64,000 nucleotides of DNA from Blautia sp. SC05B48 (GCF_005848555.1 NZ_CP040518.1:1549001-1613000), one strand, 5' to 3'; shown: positions 44,813 through 54,857, counted from the stretch's first letter. Made by a program: numbers and translations. Notes: generated from the letters alone by a model not told the origin.

Positions 44813-45505
44813 TTGAAAAAATATTTACCCATTCTAAGAACGAGCCCTTTCTTTAAAGGTCTTACTGATAATGAGATATTATCCATACTGCATTGTGTAA
44901 ATGCAGCAACGATCTCCAGAAAACGGGATTCTTATATTTTCAGAGCCGGAGATTCTACCGAAGTAATGGGACTTGTGGTGGCAGGCTGTGTTCTTGTTAT
45001 TCAGGAAGACCTCTGGGGACATCGGAATATTCTGTCAAAATGTCATGCAGGAGATTTTTTCGGTGAACCATATGCAGCAAGTCCGGGAGCTGTTCTGAAT
45101 GTCAGTGTAGTAGCAGATGAGGATTGTGATATTATTTTATTAAATGTTCAAAGGCTTCTGGTTTCCTGCCCAACAATATGTGAGCATCATCAGAAGCTGA
45201 TCCGTAACCTGGTCGGTGTCCTGGCAAATAAGATTCTGATTCTTAACGATAAAATCACACATGTGGGCAGGCGAACGACCAGGGATAAACTGTTGTCTTA
45301 TCTGTCGGCAGTATCCATCAGGCAGGCATCGTTATCCTTTGACATTCCTTTTGACCGGCAGCAGCTGGCAGATTATCTTTGCATTGACCGTGCGGCAATG
45401 TCTTCGGAGATATCAAAGCTGCAAAAAGAAGGATTTATAAAAACAAATAGAAATCATTTTGAGCTGACTGTTTGTAATGATACGGATTCAGGAATAAAAA
45501 TGTGA
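44813..45505 (+). CDS. Crp/Fnr family regulator
   Basis: 230 residues from TTG 44813 with GGAGGATT upstream. N-terminal cyclic-nucleotide-binding-like beta roll (residues 15-120, GDFFGEPYAAS) and C-terminal winged helix (FDRQQLADYLCIDRAAMSSEISKLQKEGFI). No Cys cluster for an Fnr-type FeS site. Divergent from hcp, like the NO-responsive HcpR group. A CRP-like site overlaps its stop codon. Confidence 0.92.
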   Translation: MKKYLPILRTSPFFKGLTDNEILSILHCVNAATISRKRDSYIFRAGDSTEVMGLVVAGCVLVIQEDLWGHRNILSKCHAGDFFGEPYAASPGAVLNVSVVADEDCDIILLNVQRLLVSCPTICEHHQKLIRNLVGVLANKILILNDKITHVGRRTTRDKLLSYLSAVSIRQASLSFDIPFDRQQLADYLCIDRAAMSSEISKLQKEGFIKTNRNHFELTVCNDTDSGIKM

Positions 45506-45543
45506 TATACATCACGGAAGACGATAAATTTTTTCATTATAAT
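45501..45543 (+). promoter_or_regulatory. CRP-like operator and -10 before second Crp/Fnr gene
   Basis: TGTGATATACATCACG (45501-45516) fits the TGTGA-N6-TCACA pattern. TATAAT follows at 45538-45543. With a start about seven bases after the -10, the centre of the palindrome (45508.5) falls near -41.5, the position where CRP-type activators replace the -35 contact. It would drive the Crp/Fnr gene at 45615 and asrABC. Confidence 0.6.
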
Positions 45544-45614
45544 ACAAAAGGAATGCGAGACAAGAGTAGTTTATTATCAGAAACTGCAAAAGCTATACCA
45601 GTGAGGTTGATACA

Positions 45615-46304
45615 ATGGGACAGATAATACTCAGGGAACTGGAGAAGATGGATTTTTTTAAAGAAATACCAAAGGATATTCTGCAGAACCTGCTTAATGA
45701 AAGTAAAGTTGTTTCTTATAAGAAAAAAGAAGTGATTTTTCATTCACGCAGCAGAACCAAAACAGTATATTTTGTGTATTCCGGCGAAGTGATGCTTTAT
45801 AATCTGACCAAGCATGGAAATCGAAAGGTGATTTTTATCCTGGGAAAAGGACGGCTTTTAAATCAGAGCATTGTAAGCAAAAAGCCGAATGCACTTTTTT
45901 GTGAGGCTGCCTGTCCGGTGCAGGTGATAGAAATTGCAGAAAAACAGTTTCTTCAGCTTATGGAACAGAGCCATGCTTTGACAAGATCTGTTCTGAGAGA
46001 GTATGAGAGAAATCTCTGGCGAATGGGGCACCAGCTAAAGAATACGACCGGAAACATGCAGATGGAGCGAAAAATAGCTGCAAAATTATGGAAGCTCGGT
46101 CGTGATTTTGGCGTAGATACGGAAGACGGGGTGATGATAGATATTGATCTTACCATTACCCTGATGGCTGATCTGGTTGGTGCACCAAGGGAAAATGTAT
46201 CTCGTGCCTGTAAGGTTCTTACGGACAGAGGTCTGATCTGTTATGGCAATAAGCGATTTATTCTGATAGATTTTGATGGTCTTGCAAAATTTTATAAAAT
46301 GTGA
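45615..46304 (+). CDS. Crp/Fnr family regulator
   Basis: 229 residues. Beta-roll sensor (VYFVYSGEVMLYNL, GNRKVIFILGKGRLLNQ) and a winged helix (ITLMADLVGAPRENVSRACKVL). Clearly different from the neighbour at 44813. Directly upstream of asrA (about 20 bases between), so it likely regulates sulfite reduction. Confidence 0.92.
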   Translation: MGQIILRELEKMDFFKEIPKDILQNLLNESKVVSYKKKEVIFHSRSRTKTVYFVYSGEVMLYNLTKHGNRKVIFILGKGRLLNQSIVSKKPNALFCEAACPVQVIEIAEKQFLQLMEQSHALTRSVLREYERNLWRMGHQLKNTTGNMQMERKIAAKLWKLGRDFGVDTEDGVMIDIDLTITLMADLVGAPRENVSRACKVLTDRGLICYGNKRFILIDFDGLAKFYKM

Positions 46305-46324
46305 TTATGAGAAAGGGGTATCTG

Positions 46325-47323
46325 ATGGGAAAACGAGTCAGCAGTGATGAGATGCAGAATATTTTTAAAATCTTGCAGAAATCCTATGATGTGTATGGAC
46401 CGAAAATTTACCAGGGGACAGGATGCTTTTCAGATACAGATGTAGTTCGTTATGGTCTGCTGAACAGCTGGGAAGAGATTGTCTGGAATCAGAAGTCGGA
46501 TTACAGCTTTAAGGAGGTACTGCTTCCGATTTCAGAGACGATTCTTTATTTTACGGAGAATGAGATGAAAACAGCAGACGGAGCAGCAAGACAGAGGTTG
46601 ATTTTCTTAAAAAGCTGTGATTTTCATGCCCTGAAACGCCTGGACGACATGTATTTGAAAAATGGTGCAGAGGATTATTATTACAGAAGAATGCGGGAAA
46701 ATACAGTTTTTGCTGTGATGGGGTGTAAGGAATCCGGAAAAAATTGTTTTTGCGTAAGTATGGGAACGAATCGTTGTGAAGAATATGATATGTATATTTT
46801 TCAGGATGAAAATGGATGTTACATGGAGCTGAAATGCAGAGAACTGGAAGAATTATTATGGGATTATGGACAGAATGTTCAGGAGAAACCGATTTTTGTG
46901 GAAAATAATGAGGTTCATGTAGAGGTTCCGGAAAAACTTCCAAATATAATTCACCAGGATTCCATGTGGCAGAAATATGGCAGTCGATGTATTGGCTGTG
47001 GACGCTGTAATTTTGTCTGTCCTACGTGTACCTGTTTTACTATGCAGGATATTTTTTATAAAGATAATCCAAAGGCCGGAGAGCGTCGTCGTGTATGGGC
47101 TTCCTGCCAGGTAGATGGATATTCTGATATTGCCGGAGGACACAGCTTCCGCCAAAGTCAGGGTGAAAGAATGCGTTTTAAGGTATTACATAAAATTTCA
47201 GATCATAAGAAAAGATTCGGATATCATATGTGCGTCGGCTGCGGACGTTGTGAAAATGTCTGTCCGGAGTATATTTCCTATATTGCATGTCTTCAGAAAC
47301 TGAAAGAAAAGGAGGGAAAGTGA
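46325..47323 (+). CDS. asrA: Anaerobic sulfite reductase subunit A
   Basis: 332 residues. Electron-transfer subunit with two [4Fe-4S] motifs in the C-terminal half: CIGCGRCNFVCPTC and CVGCGRCENVCPEY. The N-terminal part matches AsrA (FLKSCDFHALKRLDDMYLKN). Start ATG 46325 chosen after AAAGGGG; an upstream ATG at 46301 overlaps the previous stop. One base separates it from asrB. Confidence 0.94.
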   Translation: MGKRVSSDEMQNIFKILQKSYDVYGPKIYQGTGCFSDTDVVRYGLLNSWEEIVWNQKSDYSFKEVLLPISETILYFTENEMKTADGAARQRLIFLKSCDFHALKRLDDMYLKNGAEDYYYRRMRENTVFAVMGCKESGKNCFCVSMGTNRCEEYDMYIFQDENGCYMELKCRELEELLWDYGQNVQEKPIFVENNEVHVEVPEKLPNIIHQDSMWQKYGSRCIGCGRCNFVCPTCTCFTMQDIFYKDNPKAGERRRVWASCQVDGYSDIAGGHSFRQSQGERMRFKVLHKISDHKKRFGYHMCVGCGRCENVCPEYISYIACLQKLKEKEGK

Positions 47324-47324
47324 G

Positions 47325-48113
47325 ATGACGAATGAATATATTCCTTTCTTATCTAAGATAAAAGAAATCGTGAAGCATACAGAGACAGAATATACATTCC
47401 GTATGACATATGTGGGTGAAGTAAGACCGGGACAGTTTTTTGAAGTTTCTATTCCTAAATATGGTGAGGCACCGATTTCTGTCAGTGGCATAGGAGAAGA
47501 TTATGTCGACCTGACCATACGTAAGGTTGGTAAGGTGACCGGAGAGATTTTTGAATTGAATGAGGGAAGCAGTTTTTTTATGCGTGGCCCGTATGGAAAT
47601 GGTTTTGAGAAGGAGAATTATCAGGGAAAAGAACTGATCGTGGTAGCTGGTGGAACAGGAGTATCTCCTGTGAGAGGAGTGATCAGTTACTTCGGTGAGC
47701 ATCAGGATGAAGTGAAAAAATTACACACGATCCTTGGGTTTAAATCGCCGTCAGATATTTTGTTCCGTGAGGATCTGAAGATCTGGAAACAGCAGATGGA
47801 GCTGATCCTGACGGTGGATTCCGCTGATGACGATTCTTATAGGACAGGACTTGTTACAAAATATATTCCGGAACTTGAGCTTGATAATATCCATGAGACC
47901 GCAGCTATTGTTGTCGGCCCCCCAGTCATGATGAAATTTGCAGTATCAGAGCTTTTAAAGCTGGGAATGAAGGAAGAACAGATCTGGATATCTCAGGAGA
48001 GAAAAATGTGCTGTGGACTTGGTAAATGCGGACATTGTCGAATGAATGATACATATATTTGTCTGGATGGTCCGGTATTCTGTTATTCAGAAGGTAAAAA
48101 ACTGTTTGATTAG
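47325..48113 (+). CDS. asrB: Anaerobic sulfite reductase subunit B
   Basis: 262 residues, ferredoxin-NADP reductase-like. FAD-binding region (VRPGQFFEVSIPKYGEAPIS), NAD region (VVAGGTGVSPVRGVI) and a C-terminal [2Fe-2S] Cys cluster (CCGLGKCGHCRMN). Brings electrons from NADH to AsrA/AsrC. GGGAAAGTGAG precedes the ATG. Confidence 0.95.
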   Translation: MTNEYIPFLSKIKEIVKHTETEYTFRMTYVGEVRPGQFFEVSIPKYGEAPISVSGIGEDYVDLTIRKVGKVTGEIFELNEGSSFFMRGPYGNGFEKENYQGKELIVVAGGTGVSPVRGVISYFGEHQDEVKKLHTILGFKSPSDILFREDLKIWKQQMELILTVDSADDDSYRTGLVTKYIPELELDNIHETAAIVVGPPVMMKFAVSELLKLGMKEEQIWISQERKMCCGLGKCGHCRMNDTYICLDGPVFCYSEGKKLFD

Positions 48114-48127
48114 GGGAGGAAATCGTA

Positions 48128-49093
48128 ATGGATATCAATACAAAGAAACTAAAGAAAAATGCCTTCCGTGTATCAAAGGTCCGTGGGCTTACGGCTTCCA
48201 GAGTTCGTGTTCCGGGAGGGTGCTGTAATGCAGACGTTATGCAGCAGGTGGTGGATATTGCCAGAAAATATGGAAACGGACAGATCCATGTTACCACTCG
48301 TCAGGGATTCGAAATTGAAGGAATCCATATGGAAGATATGGATAAAGTTAATGAGATGCTTCAACCGATCATTGATAATCTTCAGATCAATCAAAATGAG
48401 GCAGGTACCGGGTATTCAGCATCAGGAACCAGAAATGTCTGTGCATGTATCGGAAACAGAGTCTGTCCTTTTGGAAATTATAATACAGCAGCTTTTGCGA
48501 AGAGAATCGAAAAGGCTATATTTCCTAATGATCTTCATTTTAAAATTGCACTTACAGGTTGTGCCAATGACTGTATCAAAGCAAGAATGCACGATTTTGG
48601 AATTATCGGTATGACAGAGCCACAATATGACCCTGATCGTTGTGTATCCTGTGGCGCCTGTGTAAAAGGCTGTGATAAGCTTTCGGTGGATGCGTTAAAG
48701 ATGGATAATTACAGAATCGTGCGCAATGAAGAAAAATGCGTAGGCTGTGGAGTATGTGTGACAAAATGTCCTACCAGAGCATGGACCAGAAGTGAAAAAA
48801 AATATTATCGTCTGACACTTATGGGACGAACTGGAAAGAAAAATCCACGTCTGGGAGAAGATTTTTTGATCTGGGCAGATGAAGACACTATCGTCAAGGT
48901 TATCCTGAACACTTATAAATTTGTAAAAAAATATATTGATCCAAATGCGCCTGGCGGCAAGGAACATGTGGGATATATTATTGACCGTGTAGGGTTTGCA
49001 GAATATAAAAGGTGGGCGTTGGATGGTGTAGTACTTCCGCAGGAAACGATAGTGAAAGATAATATTTACTGGAGCGGAATACATTACAGATAA
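48128..49093 (+). CDS. asrC: Anaerobic sulfite reductase subunit C
   Basis: 321 residues. Catalytic siroheme subunit, reducing sulfite to sulfide. Siroheme/[4Fe-4S] ligands in CIGNRVCPFG and CANDCIKARM, then two ferredoxin clusters (CVSCGACVKGC, CVGCGVCVTKCP). 14 bases after asrB with GGGGAGGAAAT. Last gene of the operon; terminator at 49221-49265. Confidence 0.96.
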   Translation: MDINTKKLKKNAFRVSKVRGLTASRVRVPGGCCNADVMQQVVDIARKYGNGQIHVTTRQGFEIEGIHMEDMDKVNEMLQPIIDNLQINQNEAGTGYSASGTRNVCACIGNRVCPFGNYNTAAFAKRIEKAIFPNDLHFKIALTGCANDCIKARMHDFGIIGMTEPQYDPDRCVSCGACVKGCDKLSVDALKMDNYRIVRNEEKCVGCGVCVTKCPTRAWTRSEKKYYRLTLMGRTGKKNPRLGEDFLIWADEDTIVKVILNTYKFVKKYIDPNAPGGKEHVGYIIDRVGFAEYKRWALDGVVLPQETIVKDNIYWSGIHYR

Positions 49094-49410
49094 TTATAAA
49101 TAAGATAATTCCAATATAAGGAATTTTGCAAAAGAAGGTTGAACGGAAAAAATTGCCTGTCTAAAATGATGCTATTGTTATAAGCTTTCTTAAGTGATAT
49201 ACCGAATATACACAGGGAAAGAAACCATGTGAAATTACAGTTTTGTTTTCACATGGTTTCTTTTATATACAGAGGTTAGTTTACACTAACAGAAGAGGGC
49301 GGATTGCTTTTGCAACCGTCGATCTTTCTTTACCAGGAATCCACACGATGGTATTATGGTATGTATAAAGAACCTATAAAATCAGTTGTTGAGAAACAGG
49401 GAGGATAAAA
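49094..49410. other. Intergenic region with a terminator
   Basis: 317 bases between asrC and the GNAT gene. Apart from the hairpin at 49221-49260 I see no gene or clear promoter, only AT-rich sequence and AGGGAGGAT before the next start. Confidence 0.6.
49221..49265 (+). terminator. Intrinsic terminator
   Basis: GAAACCATGTGAAA (49221-49234) pairs with TTTCACATGGTTTC (49247-49260), followed by TTTTA. Ends the asr operon. Confidence 0.8.
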
Positions 49411-49881
49411 ATGCTCATCAGAAAAGCAGAAGAAAAAGATATTCCGAGGATCCTGGAATTGCTAGGACAGGTGCTGCAGATCCATGCAGATATAAGGCCT
49501 GATATTTTTATTCCGGGCACAACAAAATATACGACAGACGAATTGACAGAGCTTTTGAAAAATGAAGAAAAGCCAATATATGTTGCAGCGGATGAGGCTG
49601 ATGTTTGTGTGGGGTATGCATTTTGTCAATTAAAGGAGCAGCCTTTTTCAAACAATATGGTACCGTTTAAATCTCTTTTTATAGATGACCTGTGTGTCGA
49701 TCAGGAGGCACGAGGCCGGCATATTGGGGAAAGTCTGTTTGAATATATAAAAAATAAAGCAAAGCAGCTGGGATGCTATGAAGTGACATTGAATGTGTGG
49801 GCAGGAAATACTTCAGCAGAAAAATTTTATGAGAAAATGGGAATGCGGACAAAAGAAAGACAGATGGAATACATATTATAA
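49411..49881 (+). CDS. GNAT family N-acetyltransferase
   Basis: 156 residues. GNAT motif A in DDLCVDQEARGRHIGESLFEY and C-terminal NTSAEKFYEKMGMR. Substrate unknown. GGGAGGAT before ATG 49411. Monocistronic, ended by the hairpin at 49912. Confidence 0.9.
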   Translation: MLIRKAEEKDIPRILELLGQVLQIHADIRPDIFIPGTTKYTTDELTELLKNEEKPIYVAADEADVCVGYAFCQLKEQPFSNNMVPFKSLFIDDLCVDQEARGRHIGESLFEYIKNKAKQLGCYEVTLNVWAGNTSAEKFYEKMGMRTKERQMEYIL

Positions 49882-49911
49882 GATGGTTGAACCGCCCAGA
49901 GAAAAAGCAGT

Positions 49912-49949
49912 CGGCTAAGACACAGACTGAGATGTCTGTATCTTAGCCG
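49912..49949. terminator. Bidirectional hairpin terminator
   Basis: CGGCTAAGACACAGA pairs with TCTGTATCTTAGCCG. The stop codon of the minus-strand GGDEF gene lies in its stem. Confidence 0.7.
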
Positions 49950-51715
49950 GAAAATTTATCACTGTAATGAACATGCATGGCTTCCCAGTCCATAAACACT
50001 ACATAAAATACTCTTCCGTATTGCTGGCTGTCCACGATCCTTCCGTGATCAAGAACAGAAAGGTAAGAGCCGTCCGTTTTTCGAAGATGAAAGTGGATGT
50101 AATAATCATTTTTATTGCCGGCATCGATCTGTTTCCAGATGCTTGCTTCTATCTGCTGCTGTTCATTCTCACGGATCAGGTTGTGGAAGCTTTTATTTGT
50201 GAGGCTGAAGAGTTCATCTATATTTTTATATCCGGTCATTTGAAGGAACTCGTGGTTTGCATACAGGAGTTCATCATCATCTTTGTCCGCTCTGTATATG
50301 ATAAATGCACCCGGAAGGTGTTCAGAGATATCCTTGAATGCAAATCCGAGCTGTTTGCGGATTCCTGACCGGAGCCCATCCCTGTAAGCCATACATCCAT
50401 TTTTTCCGTGAAGCTTTATTTCATAAAGTGCTGCATCTGCACAGCGCATAAGCTGTGAACGGTTGGAGGCAAAGGTTGGATATTCTGCATATCCGAGAGA
50501 AATAAAAAACGGATATTCTTTTCCCTTACATGAAAATGTCTTTGGAAGCTTGGTAAATTGCAGCAGCAGTTCTTCCGCTTCTTTATAGGTATGATCCGGC
50601 AGAAGAATGCAGAACTCATCACCACCGTTTCTTCCCAGCAATGTGTTTTTGGGGAAAAAAGCCTTCATGCTATCTGTAAGACTCTTTAATGCCTTGTCTC
50701 CATAGACATGTCCGTAAATATCATTAATAAACTTAAAGTCATCAATATCAAGGAGTGCGGCCACAAAATGCGCTTTTGGATTTTTAGTGATCATCCTTTC
50801 GGCTGATTCATCAAATCCATAGCGGTTGTAAATATCGGTGAGAGAATCTGTGTGTGCCAGTATTTGAAATTTGTTTTTATTTTCTTTCGATACTAACCAC
50901 ACCCGGGTAAGACCTGAGAGAAGTAAAACGACAGCAGTAAACATTCCGCCGACGGTTACCAGTAATCTAAGGTTTCTCCACCCGCTTTCAGGAGCTACTT
51001 CTAATTTCCAGTTTTCTTCCCCTATCGTAAAATCATAAGAAACAGCATGAGTAAATTGGTCATCTGACTGATAAACAACTTTATAAGTGTCGATCCAGGG
51101 AGTATCTGTTTTTGAAAGCCTGTATTCATATCCGAAATCCGAAAGTGCACTGATCGCATCTGAAAAAATGTCGGGAACACGCAGGATAACAATGGTAAAT
51201 CCCCAGAAATATTCCTGGTTGTTTTTATCTTTCAGGTAGACTGGATTGCGGACAGCAATTCCACAGCCGCCCTGTTTTAAATCGAAAGGACCTTGTGTAA
51301 TGATCACGTGATTGTCTCTTGCGTAACAGGAAATTTTGCTGCGATCTTTATCCTGGAGCAGATTGACTTTACACGCTTCCGTTCCCTCAGAAGGATAAAC
51401 ATCTGTCACAATACCATCCGGAGCAAGCTGTATGCTTTCAATAACGTCAGACATAATATTTTCCGCAATTGTGTCAAACTGACTGATCTTTCCGTTTTCA
51501 CTGATCAGGATCTGCTTTAGCGCATCTGTGACCGCAATTCCATTTGTAATCTCATTTTTTATACGTTCGCCGTAGGTTGTTGCATTTAATTGTGCTGTTA
51601 TGTGTTGTTGGTCAGTTTCATGTGAGTCTGTTTTGTATACAATTAAACCAACAAGGCATATGCCCAGTAAAAAAACGATAAGAGGTACAATTGTTTTTTT
51701 CTTCACCTGGTTCAC
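49943..51715 (-). CDS. Membrane sensor diguanylate cyclase with C-terminal PAS
   Basis: 590 residues. An N-terminal membrane segment (residues 9-27), an outside sensor region that looks like a CHASE domain (residues 40-250), a second membrane segment (GGMFTAVVLLLSGLTRVWLV), then GGDEF (LTDIYNRYGFD, GRNGGDEFCILL) and a C-terminal PAS domain (LLYANHEFLQMTGYKN). The intact GGDEF motif predicts c-di-GMP synthesis. No RxxD inhibitory site is seen at the usual place. The PAS after the cyclase domain is an unusual order. Confidence 0.92.
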   Translation of the reverse strand: MNQVKKKTIVPLIVFLLGICLVGLIVYKTDSHETDQQHITAQLNATTYGERIKNEITNGIAVTDALKQILISENGKISQFDTIAENIMSDVIESIQLAPDGIVTDVYPSEGTEACKVNLLQDKDRSKISCYARDNHVIITQGPFDLKQGGCGIAVRNPVYLKDKNNQEYFWGFTIVILRVPDIFSDAISALSDFGYEYRLSKTDTPWIDTYKVVYQSDDQFTHAVSYDFTIGEENWKLEVAPESGWRNLRLLVTVGGMFTAVVLLLSGLTRVWLVSKENKNKFQILAHTDSLTDIYNRYGFDESAERMITKNPKAHFVAALLDIDDFKFINDIYGHVYGDKALKSLTDSMKAFFPKNTLLGRNGGDEFCILLPDHTYKEAEELLLQFTKLPKTFSCKGKEYPFFISLGYAEYPTFASNRSQLMRCADAALYEIKLHGKNGCMAYRDGLRSGIRKQLGFAFKDISEHLPGAFIIYRADKDDDELLYANHEFLQMTGYKNIDELFSLTNKSFHNLIRENEQQQIEASIWKQIDAGNKNDYYIHFHLRKTDGSYLSVLDHGRIVDSQQYGRVFYVVFMDWEAMHVHYSDKFSG

Positions 51716-52006
51716 CTCGTTTTATTAGTTTCACAATAAAACATTATATCATAGAAGTAAAAAAATAGAATGATTTTTTGCGTTAAAGTGATATTGTTTT
51801 TTTGGTGTACAATGGAAATATGACCAGAGGGCGAAATATAGTATACAATTAAGGAATATATTGGAAAGAATACTGAAAAAGACTCGCGGTTTTGCAGGGT
51901 ATATGATATACTGTCCTTTATAAGTAAATATCTTATCGGAATTCACTGAAGACCGGATCGGTGCTGCAAAATCGGTCCTGAGCAGATGAGAATTCCCTTC
52001 CACTTA
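51716..52006. other. Intergenic region, no intact gene
   Basis: AT-rich, presumably holding the promoter of the minus-strand GGDEF gene. A possible hairpin (GACCGGAT/AATCGGTC) lies near 51951-51978. Nothing coding. Confidence 0.5.
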
Positions 52007-52107
52007 ATGACAGGATGGAGCTGTATTTTGAGGATTTCTATATAGACAGATTGCTTGCAAAATATGAGAAAGACAGGCATTTTGCCAGATATGCCACAGG
52101 TTTATAA
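52007..52107 (+). pseudogene. VOC protein scrap
   Basis: Reads NDRMELYFEDFYIDRLLAKY and on to ARYATGL with a stop, close to the middle of the VOC gene at 10185-10553 (NRMELYFEEFDIDGLLAKY). No start, both ends missing. Confidence 0.75.
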
Positions 52108-52135
52108 ATTCTAAGAACTAAGGAAGAACTGTTGT

Positions 52136-53491
52136 ATGTTAAATAAAAAAGATTTCTTGAAATATGCATCAAAATTAGCATTTCCGATCATGATCCAAAA
52201 TCTGATTGGAACATTAGTAAATGTTGCGGATACTGTAATGCTGGGATATGTAAGCCAGACTGCCATGTCGGCTTCATCTCTTGCCAACCAGTATACATTT
52301 ATTCTTTTCTGTTTGTATTATGGCATGGCTACAGGTACTTCAGTTTTATGTGCCCAGTATTGGGGAAAGGGTGATAAAAAGACAGTAGAAAAGATTCTCG
52401 GCCTGGCGGAGCGGATCTCACTGATCGTTTCTCTTGTATTTTTCATTATCTCCTTTTCCATGCCGACTACGATCATGAAGATTTTTACAAACAGTCCGGA
52501 TACGATTGCTGCCGGCAGCGAATACTTGAAGGTGATCTCATTTTCCTTTATGTTTATGGGCTTCTCACAGATTTTCATGAGTGCCCTCCGAAGTGTCGGA
52601 AAAATAATGCTGCCTTCTGTTACATACATTGTATCGCTTTGTGTCAATGTACTTTGTAATGCCACCTTTATCTTTGGCCTGTTTGGACTTCCAAAGCTTG
52701 GTGTTACAGGTGTTGCCCTTGGTACTGTTATTGCCAGGATCGCAGAGGTATTGATCTGTCTTATCTACTCATTAAACAGCTCCGATGTCAGATTCCGAAT
52801 AAAATATTTCTGTGCAAAATCCGGTATTCTGTTCAGGGACTTTATGAAAATTGCTTCTCCGGCTGTGATAAATGATGTTGTCTGGAGCTTTGCCGGTTCA
52901 GCATTCGCAGCGATCCTTGGCCACATTGGCGATGATATGGTTGCCGCAAATGCCGTTGCTGTTATGGTGGTAAACATTGGTGCCATCGCCTGCCGCGGTT
53001 TTGCCAACGCTACTACCATCATTATCAGTCAGGAGCTTGGTAAAGATCACAAGGATACAGCCAGAGAATATGGGAAACGTATGCTGAGAATAACAATTAT
53101 CGTAAGTCTCATCGGATGTGCCATTATTTTGGCAGTCCGCCCTATGATACTGGACTTCTACCGGGATAAACTGACAGAGACAGCCATGTATTATCTTGGT
53201 ATATTTATAATTATGACAACCTGGCGTCTTGTGGGAGAGGGAATCAATACCTGTCTTATATGCGGCTGCTTCAGAGGTGGTGGTGATTCCAGGTTCGGAA
53301 TGATCGTGGATTCCATATTTATGTGGCTTGTTGCAGTTCCTCTGACCTTTATTGCCGCATATGTTTTAAAACTGCCGCCTGTCTGGGTATACTTTATAAT
53401 GACCCTGGATGAATTCGAAAAAATGCCTGTGGTGTTCATCCACTATTTCAGAAATAGATGGCTTACGAACATTACCAGAGATTTTGACTGA
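52136..53491 (+). CDS. MATE family efflux transporter
   Basis: 451 residues, about 12 membrane segments. Matches the broken MATE gene at 14510 in architecture (MIQNLIGTLVNVADTVMLGYVSQ; CFRGGGDSRFGMIVDS; YFIMTLDEFEKMP). Exports organic cations or drugs. Start ATG 52136. The ribosome site (AAGGAAGAA) is fair. Confidence 0.93.
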   Translation: MLNKKDFLKYASKLAFPIMIQNLIGTLVNVADTVMLGYVSQTAMSASSLANQYTFILFCLYYGMATGTSVLCAQYWGKGDKKTVEKILGLAERISLIVSLVFFIISFSMPTTIMKIFTNSPDTIAAGSEYLKVISFSFMFMGFSQIFMSALRSVGKIMLPSVTYIVSLCVNVLCNATFIFGLFGLPKLGVTGVALGTVIARIAEVLICLIYSLNSSDVRFRIKYFCAKSGILFRDFMKIASPAVINDVVWSFAGSAFAAILGHIGDDMVAANAVAVMVVNIGAIACRGFANATTIIISQELGKDHKDTAREYGKRMLRITIIVSLIGCAIILAVRPMILDFYRDKLTETAMYYLGIFIIMTTWRLVGEGINTCLICGCFRGGGDSRFGMIVDSIFMWLVAVPLTFIAAYVLKLPPVWVYFIMTLDEFEKMPVVFIHYFRNRWLTNITRDFD

Positions 53492-53519
53492 TCAGGGGGT
53501 TAAGCAGGAGACTAAAAAA

Positions 53520-54857
53520 ATGAAATATTTTGAAGCAAAAATGTCTTATCCTCAGTTTTTAAAATATCTGATCCCGTCGGTACTGACTATGATCTTTTTA
53601 TCATTTTATACAACGATAGATGGATTTTTTGTATCCCGGTATGCAGGCTCTGACGCGCTTGCAGGAATTAATATTGTTATTCCGATCACCTGTGTTATTT
53701 TCGGAACATCTGTCATGCTTGCAACGGGATCAGGTGCCATTATAGGAGAGAGGATGGGACAAAAAAGAGAACAGGAAGCAAATGAGATATTTACTTTTAT
53801 GACGATCGTGCTGCTCGTACTTTCGGTTGCTTTTACAGTTGTGGGAATTCTTTTCCTGAAACCGATCTGTATTTTTTTGGGAAGCAGTGAGCGCCTGATG
53901 GAGCATGTGGTGCCATACGCATTTGTCATATTTTTAGGATCGGTTCCGATGTCATTCAAGCTATTTTTCGAATATCTTGTGAGGACGGATGGGAGATCGT
54001 ATATCGGAATGATCATGTCTCTGACCGGTCTGGCTTTTAATATTGTTTTCGACTATATTTTTGTGGCTATATTCGGACTGGGAACGCTTGGAGCCGCGTG
54101 GGGAACATTTCTCTCCATTACAGTAAGCATGTTGATAGGCTTTATTTATTTCCTGAAATACAGCCATATAAGGTTTTGCAGACCGAAGGCAGATGGGAGT
54201 GTTCTTCTGAAATCCTGCACTAATGGAAGCAGTGAAATGCTGACGGAGATGTCTACCGGGATCACTACATTTTTATTTAACCTTATTATCATGCAATATT
54301 TTGGTGAAGATGGAGTTGCGGCTGTGACGATCATTATGTATATTTACTATTTCTTCATCGCTTTTTATATGGGAATTGCCGTTGCAGCGGCTCCGATCAT
54401 AAGCTATAATTACGGCTCTGAAAATCATGACAAGATCAGAGAAATAACACGATATAGTTTTATTACGATTGCCATCAGTTCAGTATTGATCCTCACGGTA
54501 TCACTTGTATTTGGAAAACAGATCATCCATTTATTCGTTGGGGAGGGAAATGTATTTACATTGACATGGGATGGCCTGAAGCTGTTTAGTCCGGTTTTCC
54601 TGTTTATTGGTTTAAATGTATTTCTTTCCGGATATTTTACTGCCCTGGGAAATGGTTTTATTTCGGCATTGATCTCGTCAATGCGTTCTTTGATCCTGGT
54701 GGCTGTGTTCATATTGATCCTGCCAAAGCTTATAGGGGTTGCAGGCATCTGGATGACGATGCCGCTGGCGGAAGCCGTGACTATTTTCATGGCGGTTTAT
54801 CTGTATCGAACATACGGGAAAAGTTTCATGCAGGAAAATTCCAGAGCCACGTCTTAA
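53520..54857 (+). CDS. MATE family efflux transporter
   Basis: 445 residues. MATE of the MepA-like group (SVLTMIFLSFYTTIDGFFVSRYAG; FFEYLVRTDGRSYIG; GIAVAAAPIISYNYG). Start ATG 53520, preceded by AGCAGGAG; the frame is open further upstream but overlaps the previous MATE gene. Twenty-eight bases after the other exporter, so likely co-expressed; two half-size subfamilies side by side. Confidence 0.92.
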   Translation: MKYFEAKMSYPQFLKYLIPSVLTMIFLSFYTTIDGFFVSRYAGSDALAGINIVIPITCVIFGTSVMLATGSGAIIGERMGQKREQEANEIFTFMTIVLLVLSVAFTVVGILFLKPICIFLGSSERLMEHVVPYAFVIFLGSVPMSFKLFFEYLVRTDGRSYIGMIMSLTGLAFNIVFDYIFVAIFGLGTLGAAWGTFLSITVSMLIGFIYFLKYSHIRFCRPKADGSVLLKSCTNGSSEMLTEMSTGITTFLFNLIIMQYFGEDGVAAVTIIMYIYYFFIAFYMGIAVAAAPIISYNYGSENHDKIREITRYSFITIAISSVLILTVSLVFGKQIIHLFVGEGNVFTLTWDGLKLFSPVFLFIGLNVFLSGYFTALGNGFISALISSMRSLILVAVFILILPKLIGVAGIWMTMPLAEAVTIFMAVYLYRTYGKSFMQENSRATS

